Origin: Streptomyces goshikiensis
GTDB taxonomy: Bacteria > Actinomycetota > Actinomycetes > Streptomycetales > Streptomycetaceae
Assembly: GCF_014650555.1 (NCBI RefSeq)
Contig: NZ_BMVE01000021.1
Location: 1-64,000 of the forward strand
DNA: 64,000 nt
Direction of reading: 5' to 3'
Below the pieces are notes generated by a model. That model was not told where the DNA came from, searched no databases, and saw nothing but the letters and a program-made list of their open reading frames with translations. Numbering within the stretch: the stretch's first letter is position 1; every line of letters begins with the position of its first letter. Made by a program: the position numbers and the translations under genes. Positions 1 to 7,949 of the stretch are shown piece by piece.

Positions 1-285
1 TTCGAGCTCGGTGACGCCGTCCGGCTGCTGCGCGAAGCCGGGCACGAGGAGCAGGCAGCGCGGGTGGAGCACGCGATCGTGGGCCGCAACGTCATCCCGG
101 GCCACTGGACCTTCCAGATCATCGAGGCCTACAACGACACCTATTACCGGCCCTTCGCCGCGATGGAGCGCGACATCGTCGACGAGCTGGCCGATGGACG
201 CGACCACCTCTTGGAGGCCACACTCAAGACGGCCCGCCGAACCAGCCATCACCCAGACCACACGCCGACGCCCACCGACACCTGA
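1..285 (+). CDS. Hypothetical protein, 3' end only (5' truncated by window)
   Basis: The frame is open from the first base to a TGA at 283-285, giving the last 94 residues of a protein whose start lies outside the window. The visible part is acidic and helical, with an LLREAGHEEQAARVE segment followed by a WTF..IEAYNDTYYRPF motif, and ends in a Pro/Thr/His-rich tail. It resembles small uncharacterised actinomycete proteins in overall make-up, but I recognise no domain and assign no function. Codon third positions are strongly GC, so the reading frame is credible. About 160 bases without a gene follow it. Confidence 0.75.
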   Translation, partial: FELGDAVRLLREAGHEEQAARVEHAIVGRNVIPGHWTFQIIEAYNDTYYRPFAAMERDIVDELADGRDHLLEATLKTARRTSHHPDHTPTPTDT

Positions 286-453
286 GGGACGCTCCGCCGT
301 GACTCTGGGCTCAGCCCGTGTCTCCAGTTTGCCTCCACTTTGTATATACGTCCTGTTTTTCGCGTTTCTGTTGCCGTAGGTCATGCGGGTGCCGACGATG
401 CTGCTAGGAAGCAGCAATAGCCCCAGAACGTGGGGAGGCCGCCATGACCGTCA

Positions 454-601
454 TTGTGTCCGGCCGTCGCCTACGCCCCCGGAGGCAGCGAGCCTCAAGG
501 CCCCACGGAAGGAGCAGTTGTACAACGAGGCGAAACAGAAGGGCATCGGGCGCCGTTCGAAAATGGACAAGGCAGAGCTAGAGCGGGCGTTGGGCCACTG
601 A
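454..601 (+). pseudogene. Frameshifted Rho-N-like small gene (plasmid-stabilisation-type)
   Basis: Two adjacent frames each hold half of a recognisable small actinomycete protein that has a Rho-termination-factor N-terminal-like tail. The upstream frame ends in GGSEPQGPT (codons up to 507). The next frame, from base 509, continues KEQLYNEAKQKGIGRRSKMD and then KAELERALGH before TGA at 599-601. Intact relatives read straight through with a QGPTKEQLY-type junction, so one extra base near 508 has split the gene. An ATG with a good ribosome site at 444 is in a third frame, which suggests further decay at the 5' end. No function is expected from this copy. Confidence 0.6.
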
Positions 602-779
602 ATGGCCCTGTGCACGCGAGGAGAGGAGCCCAAGTCGGCCAGCCTCTCCGGGCCGGCGACGCCCTGCGCGCCGGTCAGCGCTCCCTGTGCGCCCTGCCCC
701 GGGAAGAGTGCGATCCCTAAGGTTCCGTCTACATGTTCAACGACAGGTTGTCGTGGCCCGCCGACGAAAGGATTCCCCC

Positions 780-1145
780 GTGAGGCGTCGAACTGCCGCC
801 GCCACTCTGGCCGCCACCCTCGCGCTGAGCCTGGCTGGCTTTGTCGCGCCTCAGGGTGCTGCCGCAGCCGTCCCGGGCGGCTGCTCCTACGCCTCCTCCA
901 GCTACAGGCCGGTGCTGAGCCACGGCTCCACCGGCGCCGCCGTCAAGCAGGCCCAGTGCCTGACCAACGTCTGGGGTGGCATCCCCAAGCTCACCGTGGA
1001 CGGCATCTTCGGTTCGAACACCCTCACGAAGATCAAGTGGATCCAGGGCTGTCACGGCCTCACCAAGGACGGCATCATCGGCCCCAACACGTGGAACGCC
1101 CTCTACTACCCCGTCGAGGACTGCTACGACCCCTATCCGGGCTGA
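780..1145 (+). CDS. Secreted peptidoglycan-binding domain protein
   Basis: A 121-residue protein. The GTG start at 780 was chosen because GAAAGGA lies at 766-772 and a classical Sec signal peptide follows (RRR, then an Ala/Leu core ending QGAAA). The mature part is essentially one PG_binding_1 domain: HGSTGAAVKQAQ, then VDGIFGSNT, then KDGIIGPNTWNAL, the repeated D-G-x-x-G-x-x-T pattern of the family. Cysteines (CSY, QCL, GCH, DCY) suggest disulfides outside the cell. No catalytic domain is attached, so it probably acts as a wall-binding module or hydrolase partner. Family assignment is firm; the biological role is unknown. Confidence 0.85.
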   Translation: MRRRTAAATLAATLALSLAGFVAPQGAAAAVPGGCSYASSSYRPVLSHGSTGAAVKQAQCLTNVWGGIPKLTVDGIFGSNTLTKIKWIQGCHGLTKDGIIGPNTWNALYYPVEDCYDPYPG

Positions 1146-1247
1146 GTGCCCTTCCCATCTCATCGGCCTGCCTGCCATGGGCGTCGAAGGTGACCGCGCC
1201 ATCCCGGGGCACCTCCACGAAGCCCACATCGGTCCCCACGTCGCCCG

Positions 1248-1400
1248 GGCCCGCAAGCCCTCGACCGGCTGGGTGGCGGTGAAGTTGTAACGGCTCAAGA
1301 CGTTGAGGTTGCGGTGCTTGAGCGGGGACAGCCGGGCCACGTCCTCGTCGCGGATCTCGTGGCCCTCCGCACGGAGCGGGAGGGCGGCGGCGTCGATGTA
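1248..1400 (-). pseudogene. Tn3-family transposase C-terminal remnant
   Basis: Read on the minus strand, the stretch encodes RYIDAAALPLRAEGHEIRDE, then DVARLSPLKHRNLN and VLSRYNFTATQP. This is the characteristic C-terminal tail of Tn3-family transposases (RYLDAAV..LRAEGH, then ARLSPL...N.LGRYSF). There is no start codon and no upstream DDE domain. Sequence before base 1400 no longer resembles the family, so only about 50 codons survive. No terminal inverted repeats were recognised nearby. It marks an old transposon insertion in a region rich in broken genes. Confidence 0.75.
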
Positions 1401-1551
1401 CCGCGCTGCTGACCGGCCGGGCCCGCCGGAGCACGCCCGGGAACTTCCCGCAGGACGAACGGCGAAGGCCAGCTCAAGGACACAGCAACGGGGGCGGGCC
1501 GACAGCCATGTGGCTGCCGGCCCGCCCCGGGGTGCTGTTGTCCGCGTGTGT

Positions 1552-1905
1552 TCAGGCGCGGTGCTGGCCGCCGTAGTAGCCGCCGACCTGGTTGTGGTAT
1601 TCGGCGTTGCCGAGGTGCTTGTCCTTGTCGAACTCGGGAGCGTTCTTGATCTGCTCCTTCGTCCGGTCCACGAAGATCTTTTTGTCGTCGGGGTCGACGC
1701 GGCTGACCGTGCCGGCCGGCAGGAGTACTTCCTTGCCGAAGATCCACGGGCCGGTGTCGACCACGATGTACGCGGAGCCGACGTCGTCGGAGTGCTTGTC
1801 GACCTTGCCGATGGAGCCGTCTGTCGCCTCGACCTTGTACCCGGTCAGATCCGCACCGGCCAGATGGCCGGACGTCTCACGGTAACCCCACACATTTGCA
1901 GTCAT
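1552..1905 (-). CDS. PRC-barrel domain protein
   Basis: A 117-residue protein. The ATG at 1905 is preceded by GAAGGAG at a normal distance. Residues about 15-80 form a PRC-barrel: ADLTGYKVEATDGSIGKVDK, then an AYIVVDTGPW strand, a KEVLLPAG strand and VSRVDPDDKKIFVDRT. The C-terminal part (EFDKDKHLGNAEYHNQ, then Gly/Tyr-rich) resembles the tail of stress-linked actinomycete PRC proteins. PRC-barrels bind RNA or proteins in RimM and photosynthetic reaction centres; in these short stand-alone proteins the partner is unknown. Transcription runs into a remnant-rich stretch, away from the hydrophobic protein gene at 2183. Confidence 0.85.
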   Translation of the reverse strand: MTANVWGYRETSGHLAGADLTGYKVEATDGSIGKVDKHSDDVGSAYIVVDTGPWIFGKEVLLPAGTVSRVDPDDKKIFVDRTKEQIKNAPEFDKDKHLGNAEYHNQVGGYYGGQHRA

Positions 1906-2102
1906 GCGAAACAACTCCTTCGGTAAACAGGAATGCAGAAGGGAATTGAATCCCCCCGCCGGCCTTCCCTTTTTCCGTATTGCATGCAAGGCGGAACTTG
2001 CGTTCCGTTCTGACCTTCGCATGCCCCACATTCATGCCGCTACACAGCCGAGATCAGATTAGGGCCGGGACGGCCGCCGATTCCACCCGGAAAATGCAAC
2101 AT

Positions 2103-2149
2103 GACGGTGGCCTGCCACCCCCCTCGACCGGGGGTGGCAGGCCACCGTC
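2103..2149. terminator. Long perfect hairpin terminator
   Basis: GACGGTGGCCTGCCACCCCC is followed by a short CTCGAC loop and then its exact complement through 2149. It lies just past the 3' end of the minus-strand gene ending at 2183 and upstream of the PRC-barrel gene start. No T tract follows, as is common for high-GC actinomycete terminators. Confidence 0.8.
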
Positions 2150-2182
2150 GGACCGTGCCTGAGCTGTGTCAGGTCCGGCTGT

Positions 2183-2344
2183 CTACCAGCGGTACCAGCG
2201 GCCGCTCCCGCCCTTCGGGCGGGCGACGAATCCGATGAGCCACAGAACCAGGACCGCGATAGCGACCCACCAAAGAATTTTCACCGCGAAACCCGCGCCG
2301 AAAAGGATCAGAGCCAGTAGAAGAACGAGAAGCAGGGGAACCAT
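2183..2344 (-). CDS. Small hydrophobic membrane protein
   Basis: A 53-residue protein. The ATG at 2344 was preferred over an in-frame ATG further upstream because GGAGG sits 9 bases before it. It is almost entirely two membrane segments (MVPLLLVLLLALILFGAGF and a WWVAIAVLVLWLIGFV stretch) with a basic aromatic end, GRWYRW. Short proteins of exactly this layout are common in Streptomyces and are usually annotated only as hydrophobic protein. Possible roles are membrane-stress response or partner-subunit stabilisation, but nothing in the sequence decides this. It is a single gene ended by the hairpin at 2103-2149. Confidence 0.8.
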   Translation of the reverse strand: MVPLLLVLLLALILFGAGFAVKILWWVAIAVLVLWLIGFVARPKGGSGRWYRW

Positions 2345-2628
2345 AGTTATCAACCTCCGAAGCATCATCTGCCCGACCGTGTTCCGAACATGCGCATGGA
2401 ATTTAGGTGTTTCTTATCGGTGCAGGCGGGCAGTAGTACTGGCCGCTTCTATGGCGGGGGTCGGATAATCCACAGGGGCCTCAATCCCATGGCCAGACCG
2501 CTGGGGTGGCGAGGCTGCGACCGGCTGAGGGTCGTGGCGATGCAGGCGGCGGTGCAGGCGGGCTGAGGAGACGTTGTCCTTTGCGGGGCGCACCCTCCGC
2601 ATCGGTCCAGGACTCGCAGGACAGTCAG

Positions 2629-2662
2629 GTGCCGGTGCCGGCACCGGTGCCGGTGCCGGGGC
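2629..2662. repeat. GGTGCC hexamer repeat with inverted centre
   Basis: Four copies of GGTGCC surround one inverted copy, GGCACC, making a short symmetric repeat inside an otherwise featureless stretch (2345-2690) between two minus-strand genes. No gene with convincing composition spans it. It may be a polymorphic simple repeat or a hairpin-forming site. Confidence 0.6.
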
Positions 2663-2690
2663 GGCTCGGCGGGTGCATATCGGGCGCTGA

Positions 2691-2912
2691 TCAGTCGGTC
2701 GGCTCCTGGGGTTTGGCGTTGCCCGGGCCGGTTGCGGGCTGCTCGCCCTCCTTGCTTCCGCTCTTCGCTGTGCCCTCGGGCCGGGGCTGTTCGACTGCGG
2801 AGCCCGGGATGTCGGGTGCGTCCGGGCCAAGTGGCGGCAGGTCAGGGGTATGGGCGTCGCGCTTCTCCGGCACGCGTGCCGGAAGTTCAGGCTCTGGTGG
2901 GGCGTTGTGCAT
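2691..2912 (-). CDS. Small disordered Pro/Glu-rich protein
   Basis: A 73-residue protein with AAGGAG seven bases before ATG 2912, and codon third positions strongly GC. It is made of Pro, Glu, Asp, Lys and Gly (for example MHNAPPEPELPARVPEKRD, later KSGSKEGEQPATGPGNAK), with no hydrophobic core, no signal peptide and no cysteines, so it should be intrinsically disordered and cytoplasmic. No family is recognised. The strong ribosome site and clean codon use argue that it is real. A hairpin at 2945-2982 separates it from the minus-strand gene ending at 3123. Confidence 0.6.
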   Translation of the reverse strand: MHNAPPEPELPARVPEKRDAHTPDLPPLGPDAPDIPGSAVEQPRPEGTAKSGSKEGEQPATGPGNAKPQEPTD

Positions 2913-2944
2913 GACGGCTCTCCTTGCGCACGGGCTGGGGCGGA

Positions 2945-2982
2945 GACGGCCGGCGGCGCCAGCGAGGGTGTTGCCGGCCGTC
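2945..2982. terminator. Hairpin terminator
   Basis: GACGGCCGGC and its exact complement GCCGGCCGTC flank an 18-base loop, and a pyrimidine run (CCTTCTTTT) follows on the plus strand. It sits between the minus-strand genes ending at 3123 and starting at 2912, so it probably insulates the two. Confidence 0.65.
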
Positions 2983-3122
2983 CTTCTTTTGCGCCTGCCC
3001 CGCTTTCGACTCCGCAGTCAGCCGAGCGAGGAGAGACCAACCTTGGACGGTGACGGCCCTCGTCACGGGCACTCGACCGTACCGGCAGCCAGGAGGAGGC
3101 GGAGCGGCGGCTCACGTCCGCG

Positions 3123-3437
3123 CTAGACGCGAGGCAGCCAGTCGGCATCGAAATCCGCGAGGTCACGGGCAGCCTGAGCACGTTGCCCGATCAGCCGGCG
3201 AAAGCCCACCAGCGCGCACCGCTCCCCGGTGGCCGAGCCGGGCCCGGGGATGCCGGCGACCTCGGCCATGAACCGCTGGGTCTGGAGCTGCCAGCCGACG
3301 ACGACCATCAGGCCCCGCACGTCGGCGCTGAGGTCATCCATCACCTGCTCTAGCGTGCGCCCCGAGTTCCCGTCGAGTTGCCCGTTGGCACTGAACAAAA
3401 CCGAGCGACCGCAGTGCTGGACGTCCGTGGTGATCAC
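3123..3437 (-). CDS. Hypothetical protein, possible STAS-like fold
   Basis: A 104-residue product from a GTG at 3437, chosen for the GGGAAAGAGG sequence just upstream; earlier in-frame starts give an Ala/Cys-rich extension that looks unnatural. The first half resembles the opening of an anti-sigma-factor antagonist (STAS) domain: a strand VLFSANGQLDGNSG, a helix RTLEQVMDDL, then a strand GLMVVVG. The DSSG-type phosphoacceptor loop expected next is absent, and a conserved-looking RFMAEVAG..GFRRLIGQ segment follows. It could be a divergent STAS protein or an unrelated small family. Composition supports coding; the function is unknown. Confidence 0.55.
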   Translation of the reverse strand: MITTDVQHCGRSVLFSANGQLDGNSGRTLEQVMDDLSADVRGLMVVVGWQLQTQRFMAEVAGIPGPGSATGERCALVGFRRLIGQRAQAARDLADFDADWLPRV

Positions 3438-3745
3438 TACAGCCTCTTTCCCTCTCCGGAGGCGGCGGAGCCTGCGGGCACCGTCCTGGCCTGACGATTC
3501 CGGCGCGGGTACGAGGCACGCTGCCCCGGGCCCCAGAAAGCAACACGCCCTGCACACTGCTGCCCAGCCGGCTGATCCCGCATGCCGAGTGACAGCGGCC
3601 AGTCCAGAGTCCCCATGGACGGCCAGTTGAGACGTCATTCTCTGTGCCTCATACCTTGGCCTCAGGGGTCACTCACCCGGTTGGGGGAGGGGGATCGTTT
3701 CGGCGGCCGATGCCGTCCGGTCGCGGTCGATGCGACGTTCAGGGC

Positions 3746-4777
3746 ATGACCGGTGTTGAACGGACGATGGAGGCGCGCTGGAGTGCCTGGTGGCGGCGAT
3801 GGCCGTGCTGGGTGGCCCGGGCAGCGGTGCTGTGGGCGGTGTTGTATGCCGGCTTCGGCCTGGTGTGTGCGCTGAGTGGGACTTCCTTGCTCTACCAGGG
3901 TGGTGACTCAGGTGCCTCCGGGCTGGGTTGGGCAGTCGTGGCGGTGGGTGCGCTGGCGATGGTGGTCAGCGCAGCGGTGGTCCAGTACGGGCTGCCGCCG
4001 GCGCTACGGGTACTGCTCTGGGCGGTCTGTGGGCTGGCGGCGATCACCGCGTTCAGTCTGCTGATGGATGTGATCACGCTGACGCTCGGCCAGGGGGTGG
4101 ACAGTTGGGCTTCTGCTGTGAACAAGGCCCTGGCGGCGGTCGGGGCGGTCCTGCTCGCGGCCACGGCCCGCTCCGACCGCCGGCCCGGCGGGACTGCCGT
4201 ACGCGAGCCGTCCGCTGCTCCACGGCTCGTCCAGCGCGCCGCCTGGACAGGGACGCTGGCCTTTGTCCCATACGCGGCGATGAAGCTGGTCTGGGCGTCT
4301 GGCGGCACGTTCGCGGGGATCACGGGCCAGGAGATGCTCGCGGCCTCGGAGCGGAACGGCGCCTCTGGGATCTTCCTCGCTCTGGAGTCCTGGGGCCTGG
4401 ACCCCACCGCGCTGCTGGCCGCGCTCGGCGTCTTCCTGCTGTGGGGCCTGGTACGCCCATGGGGGCAGGTCTTCCCGCGCTGGACGCTGTTCCTGCGCGG
4501 CCGCCGGGTGCCACGCTGGCTGCCGCTCGCCCCGGCCCTGCTCGGCGCCGCCACGCTCGCCCCGTACGGCGTCGTGGGGGGCGGATACCTGACCCTGGCC
4601 ACAGCAGGCGTGGTCACGATCCGGCGCGGCGACTTCGACTCCTCGGGCGACGCGCTGCTGGTCGGATGGATCGGGATGGTCGCCTTCGCCGTCTACGGCA
4701 TCGCCCTGACCATAGGGGCCTATTCGTACTGGCTCCGTACGCGTCCCGCCTGCCCGGTGAGTGTCAGCCCAGAGTGA
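3746..4777 (+). CDS. Multi-spanning membrane protein of unknown function
   Basis: A 343-residue protein with about eight membrane segments, for example CWVARAAVLWAVLYAGFGLV, AVVAVGALAMVVSAAVV, LLWAVCGLAAITAFSLLMDV and LLGAATLAPYGVVGGGYLTL. I start it at ATG 3746 because the open frame before it is not hydrophobic or conserved-looking; ATG 3767 is an alternative. A polar loop after segment 4 carries Arg/Pro-rich sequence. The layout is typical of uncharacterised Streptomyces integral membrane proteins. No transporter, enzyme or sensor motif was seen. The gene stands alone. Confidence 0.7.
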   Translation: MTGVERTMEARWSAWWRRWPCWVARAAVLWAVLYAGFGLVCALSGTSLLYQGGDSGASGLGWAVVAVGALAMVVSAAVVQYGLPPALRVLLWAVCGLAAITAFSLLMDVITLTLGQGVDSWASAVNKALAAVGAVLLAATARSDRRPGGTAVREPSAAPRLVQRAAWTGTLAFVPYAAMKLVWASGGTFAGITGQEMLAASERNGASGIFLALESWGLDPTALLAALGVFLLWGLVRPWGQVFPRWTLFLRGRRVPRWLPLAPALLGAATLAPYGVVGGGYLTLATAGVVTIRRGDFDSSGDALLVGWIGMVAFAVYGIALTIGAYSYWLRTRPACPVSVSPE

Positions 4778-5254
4778 CCTTCTGCGGCCAGTTAGATCTC
4801 GCTGACTGGCGTTTCCCCGGCTGCTCAGAGTCGACGACAGGGACCTGCACGTCACCGACCTCGACGCTGTGAATGGAACCCCGACCTACGATCTCGCCCT
4901 ACTTCGAACAGATGGGGCCCCGAGGCCCCGTTACCGCCCCGGCCTGGCCGGCAGTGATGCTGGCGCACCATTGGGACCCCGCGGCCAAACGACCTGAGGA
5001 GGACCTGATGTCGGGACGCCTCGAAGGGGCTGCGCAGTGGTTGTGGCGCGTCCGGGCGTGATCGTAGCTGGCTGCCATCAGACTGCGTTCCACAGCGGAC
5101 TGCCGTTCGCACCGAGTGACCGCGTTGCCTGTGGTCCGCATCACTGGCCAGCCATGCCAACGCCCGTCGCTCGGGTCCTCGCCTAGTTCCGCGGCGACCT
5201 CGACACCAGGCCCGGCCGTCCCCGCCGTCGGGTCGACCGGGAGAATGCCAGGCT
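4778..5254. other. Intergenic stretch with short orphan open frames
   Basis: No complete gene is supported here. On the minus strand, 4767-4885 gives about 40 codons ending VPVVDSEQPGKRQS, then ARSNWPQKVTLG, without a start codon, which could be the tail of a lost gene. On the plus strand a 17-codon frame at 5008-5061 (MSGRLEGAAQWLWRVRA) has GAGGAGG before its ATG but no recognisable relatives. Confidence 0.4.
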
Positions 5255-6046
5255 ATGAACTCTCCTTCGCTGTGGGCTCCTTTGGACAGATCGTTCCGCG
5301 CCGTGCGGGACTACCCGCGCCGGTCGCCGCTGACCCTCGCCTATGTCTGCCTGCTCCTGGTCAGCCACGCCTGGGTCGGCCACGGCCTCTCCGCCGATCG
5401 GGCGGCCGACGTGCTGGGGTACCTCAGCACCAACCTGGACAACCTCCACGACCATCCGTTGTCCGCGCTGCTCGGAAGCGTGCTGTTCTTCGACGGCACG
5501 CTCACGGACGTCACCTCGGTCGAGTTCGTGGGTACCTTGATCACCCTGGGCCTCGGTGTCTGCTGCTTCCTCGCTTGGGCGGAGCGCCGGTGGGGGAAGC
5601 GGCGTGCCGCCGCCGTGTTCCTCGGCGGGCATGTCGTGGCCACCCTGCTCACCGCTGTCGTCATCACCGTCGCGCTGCGGCACGGCTGGTATCCGGCGGC
5701 CGTGCGGCACGCCTTGGACTACGGGGTCAGCTACGGAGCCCAGACCGTGCTGGCTCTCGGCACGCTCGCCCTGCCGCGCCGGGGCCGCCTCCCCTGGGCC
5801 GCCTTCGTCCTCGCCTGGCCCCTCGGCGGTGTCGAGTGGAACGGGCCGCTGCCGGACTTCATCACGATCGGCCATCTCGTGGCAGCGGCCCTTGGCTTCG
5901 GGTTGCTGGGCGTCCCGGCCTTCAGGCGGCAACGGGTCCGCGCCACCGGCCCGTCCTCGGCTGCGAGCGACTCCGAGCCGCACCGAGAGGCCGCCGCGGA
6001 ACCGACGTCACCGGCAGCCGGAACAGAGACACCTTCATCGGTCTGA
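5255..6046 (+). CDS. Rhomboid-like membrane protein
   Basis: A 263-residue protein with about six membrane segments and a disordered C-terminal tail rich in Glu, Pro and Ser. The core resembles the actinobacterial rhomboid-like family: a GGHVVATLLT helix (GGH near 124-126), then LDYGVSYGAQ (157-161) where rhomboids carry GxSG, and a later helix with TIGHLVAAALGFG placing H207 opposite S159. The loop reads GVSYG rather than GxSG, so Ser-His chemistry is plausible but not certain. It would sit in the cytoplasmic membrane and, if active, cut within membrane helices of substrate proteins. It has its own ATG, with no clear operon partner. Confidence 0.7.
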   Translation: MNSPSLWAPLDRSFRAVRDYPRRSPLTLAYVCLLLVSHAWVGHGLSADRAADVLGYLSTNLDNLHDHPLSALLGSVLFFDGTLTDVTSVEFVGTLITLGLGVCCFLAWAERRWGKRRAAAVFLGGHVVATLLTAVVITVALRHGWYPAAVRHALDYGVSYGAQTVLALGTLALPRRGRLPWAAFVLAWPLGGVEWNGPLPDFITIGHLVAAALGFGLLGVPAFRRQRVRATGPSSAASDSEPHREAAAEPTSPAAGTETPSSV

Positions 6047-6126
6047 TGCCCGCAGGGGCGGAGGGCAGGCGACGAGCCGAGTATTGCGGTTTTCGCCAAG
6101 ACCAAGATCGACTACGTTGCGATGCC

Positions 6127-6738
6127 ATGAGAGGTGTGAAACAGCCCGTGGACATCGCGGTATTCGAAGGGGCCTGGGGCAGTTCATGGCCGGACTGCCC
6201 ACCCGTCGCGAACCTGGTTCGCCGCCGATACGCAGAGCGGTGGGTCCGCTTCCACAGCCTCCCGGGGGCCAAACGCTACGCCACCTCACCGGCCGAACAC
6301 GCGGAGATCCTGCGCCGCCACCGTGCGCTCCTGGCGGCCCTGCTCGACGACCGCCCGTCAGCGGACCGAACGCTGAAGGCGATCACCTGCGCCTGGTCCG
6401 CTACCCCGTCACCGACACCGCGGGACACGGCGGTCACCGCCGCCGTCTCCGAAGCGGTGCACTGGCGAAGTGACGACCTCGCGACGGATCCCGGCTTCCA
6501 CTCGTGGCAGCACCACTACGTCTCCCGCACCCATCTGGACGATCCCGCGCTCGACCAGCTCCTGTTGTGCGTGGCCGATGACATGACGGACGGCGTCATC
6601 CTGACCGACGCGACCTGTGCATGGATCTTCCACCCCTACGACGGCGGTGCGGACGTCTTCGCCGCCAGCGTCGGGGCGCGCGACCGACTGGCGGCCGCGT
6701 TTGCCGATTGGCTGCCAGCGACCCCGTCGGGGAAGTGA
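6127..6738 (+). CDS. DUF3885-like protein
   Basis: A 203-residue protein from ATG 6127, 80 bases after the rhomboid-like gene. Motifs match the family I know as DUF3885: RWVRFHSLPGAKRY near the start, a central W-containing region, and a C-terminal WIFHPYDGGADVFAA followed by a RDRLAAAFADWL helix. No catalytic residues are evident; related proteins in Streptomyces are small, cytoplasmic and uncharacterised, and are often found near toxin-immunity type genes. The ribosome site is weak, so the start is not certain. The gene is followed by a broken SUKH-like fragment. Confidence 0.65.
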   Translation: MRGVKQPVDIAVFEGAWGSSWPDCPPVANLVRRRYAERWVRFHSLPGAKRYATSPAEHAEILRRHRALLAALLDDRPSADRTLKAITCAWSATPSPTPRDTAVTAAVSEAVHWRSDDLATDPGFHSWQHHYVSRTHLDDPALDQLLLCVADDMTDGVILTDATCAWIFHPYDGGADVFAASVGARDRLAAAFADWLPATPSGK

Positions 6739-6837
6739 TCCGGCAGGCGCTCGGCGGAGCTCGACGCGACGGCCCCGTCCTCCCCCGAGCTGGACGGCGG
6801 GGTCCGCCTCGCCTCCGGGGCACGGCTGGAGCAGTGA

Positions 6838-7132
6838 TGCGCTCTGCTTCGTCGGAGGGGGCGGAGAGGAACGGCCGGTGGTGTACGTGAGCCTGGACGG
6901 CGAGGCCGGGCCGGGGCTGGCGGAGGTCGTGCGGCTGTGTCTGGTGGCCCTGTGGTGGCGGGAGGCTCGCGGGTGAACGGCCGAGGAACTGCGGGCGGTC
7001 GCCGACGAGTACCGGGAGGACGTGCCCGATCTCGATGCGCGACGTGACCGCGCGGCCCGGGCACTCGGTCTCGATCCGGCCGGCCTGACCCGCCTCGTGG
7101 ACCTCTTGCGCATGATCCGTTACGTCGTCCCG
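6838..7132 (+). pseudogene. SUKH-like (SMI1/KNR4-type) fragment with in-frame stop
   Basis: One frame reads RPVVYVSLDGEAGPGLAEVV up to a TGA at 6974-6976, then continues in the same frame as TAEELRAVADEYREDVPDLD, then ARRDRAARALGLDP. This order (strand PVVYVSxxG, helix, then an acidic E..EYxEDxPDL helix) matches the C-terminal part of actinobacterial SUKH-type immunity-like proteins. There is no start codon and no N-terminal half. The internal stop and the missing 5' end mark it as a decayed gene. The remaining bases up to 7229 hold nothing else I can support. Confidence 0.45.
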
Positions 7133-7229
7133 CCCAGGTGCGGTTGGGGAGCCCCTGCCCCCTCTCGGGGGCCGGGGCGCGATTCACCGACCCGCAGGAG
7201 CCCGTCTCCACCAGGACTCGGCCATCGGG

Positions 7230-7949
7230 TCAGGGGCGGCCGGCGACGAACCAGCGGGCCGGGAGTTCCACCGGGGAGCCGTCGGGGCGGGTCTCGCTCA
7301 TGGCGAGGGCGGTCGTGCCCTCGTCGAGGACGGTGAGGCCGGCCGCGCGCAGCAGGGCGGCGACTTCCCCCTCGGCGACTTCGCCGGGGCGCAGGTCGTG
7401 TTCCTTGACGCGGCGCAGCTTGGGGGAGGGGCCGCCGGGCTGCGCGGCGATGGCGGCGATGACCTCCTTGGCCTCGCCGGTCGGTTCCAGGACGAGCGCG
7501 CGACCGTGCGCGCCGACCAGCCGGGCGACTGCGGCGGCCACCGCGGGGCGGTCCTCGGGGTCGCTCTGGTGGAGGACGGCCCGCATGTAGACGTTCGTAT
7601 CGCCGAGGCGCTCGTGCAGGGCGCCGGCCTGGACCGGGTCGGCGAGGTTGAGCTGTTCGTACGCGGCGGCGCCGTCCGGGTCGGCGCGGCGGGCGTGGGC
7701 GACGGCGGCGGCCGAGAGGTCGACGCCGACGGCGCGGGTGAAGCGGGTGGCGAGGAAGCGGGTCTGGGTGCCGTTGCCGCACCCGAGGTCGGCGACCGGG
7801 AGGGAGTGATCGGCGTACGGGGCGAGGTGATCGAGGTCGCGCCGCGCCGTCAGGGCCGGGTCCGCGTCCCAGAAGGCTTCGCCCGGTTCGCCGGAGCTCT
7901 GCTCCCAGAAGCCGTCCCAAGCGGTGCGGTAGCGGTCGGACACGGTCAT
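7230..7949 (-). CDS. Class I SAM-dependent methyltransferase
   Basis: A 239-residue protein from an ATG at 7949. Residues about 48-60 carry VADLGCGNGTQTRFLA, the glycine-rich SAM-binding motif I; AVGVDLSAAAVAHARR supplies the acidic residue that holds the ribose; and NVYMRAVLHQ is the motif IV region. The rest is a Rossmann-type fold with a C-terminal AGLTVLDEG strand. The substrate cannot be read from sequence. The N-terminal YRTAWDGFWEQSSGEPGEAFWD segment resembles small-molecule methyltransferases. It is a single gene on the minus strand. Confidence 0.85.
   Translation of the reverse strand: MTVSDRYRTAWDGFWEQSSGEPGEAFWDADPALTARRDLDHLAPYADHSLPVADLGCGNGTQTRFLATRFTRAVGVDLSAAAVAHARRADPDGAAAYEQLNLADPVQAGALHERLGDTNVYMRAVLHQSDPEDRPAVAAAVARLVGAHGRALVLEPTGEAKEVIAAIAAQPGGPSPKLRRVKEHDLRPGEVAEGEVAALLRAAGLTVLDEGTTALAMSETRPDGSPVELPARWFVAGRP

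Noticed and set aside
2629..2662. A CRISPR-like repeat
   Set aside because: The hexamers are contiguous with no spacers, and no cas genes are present.
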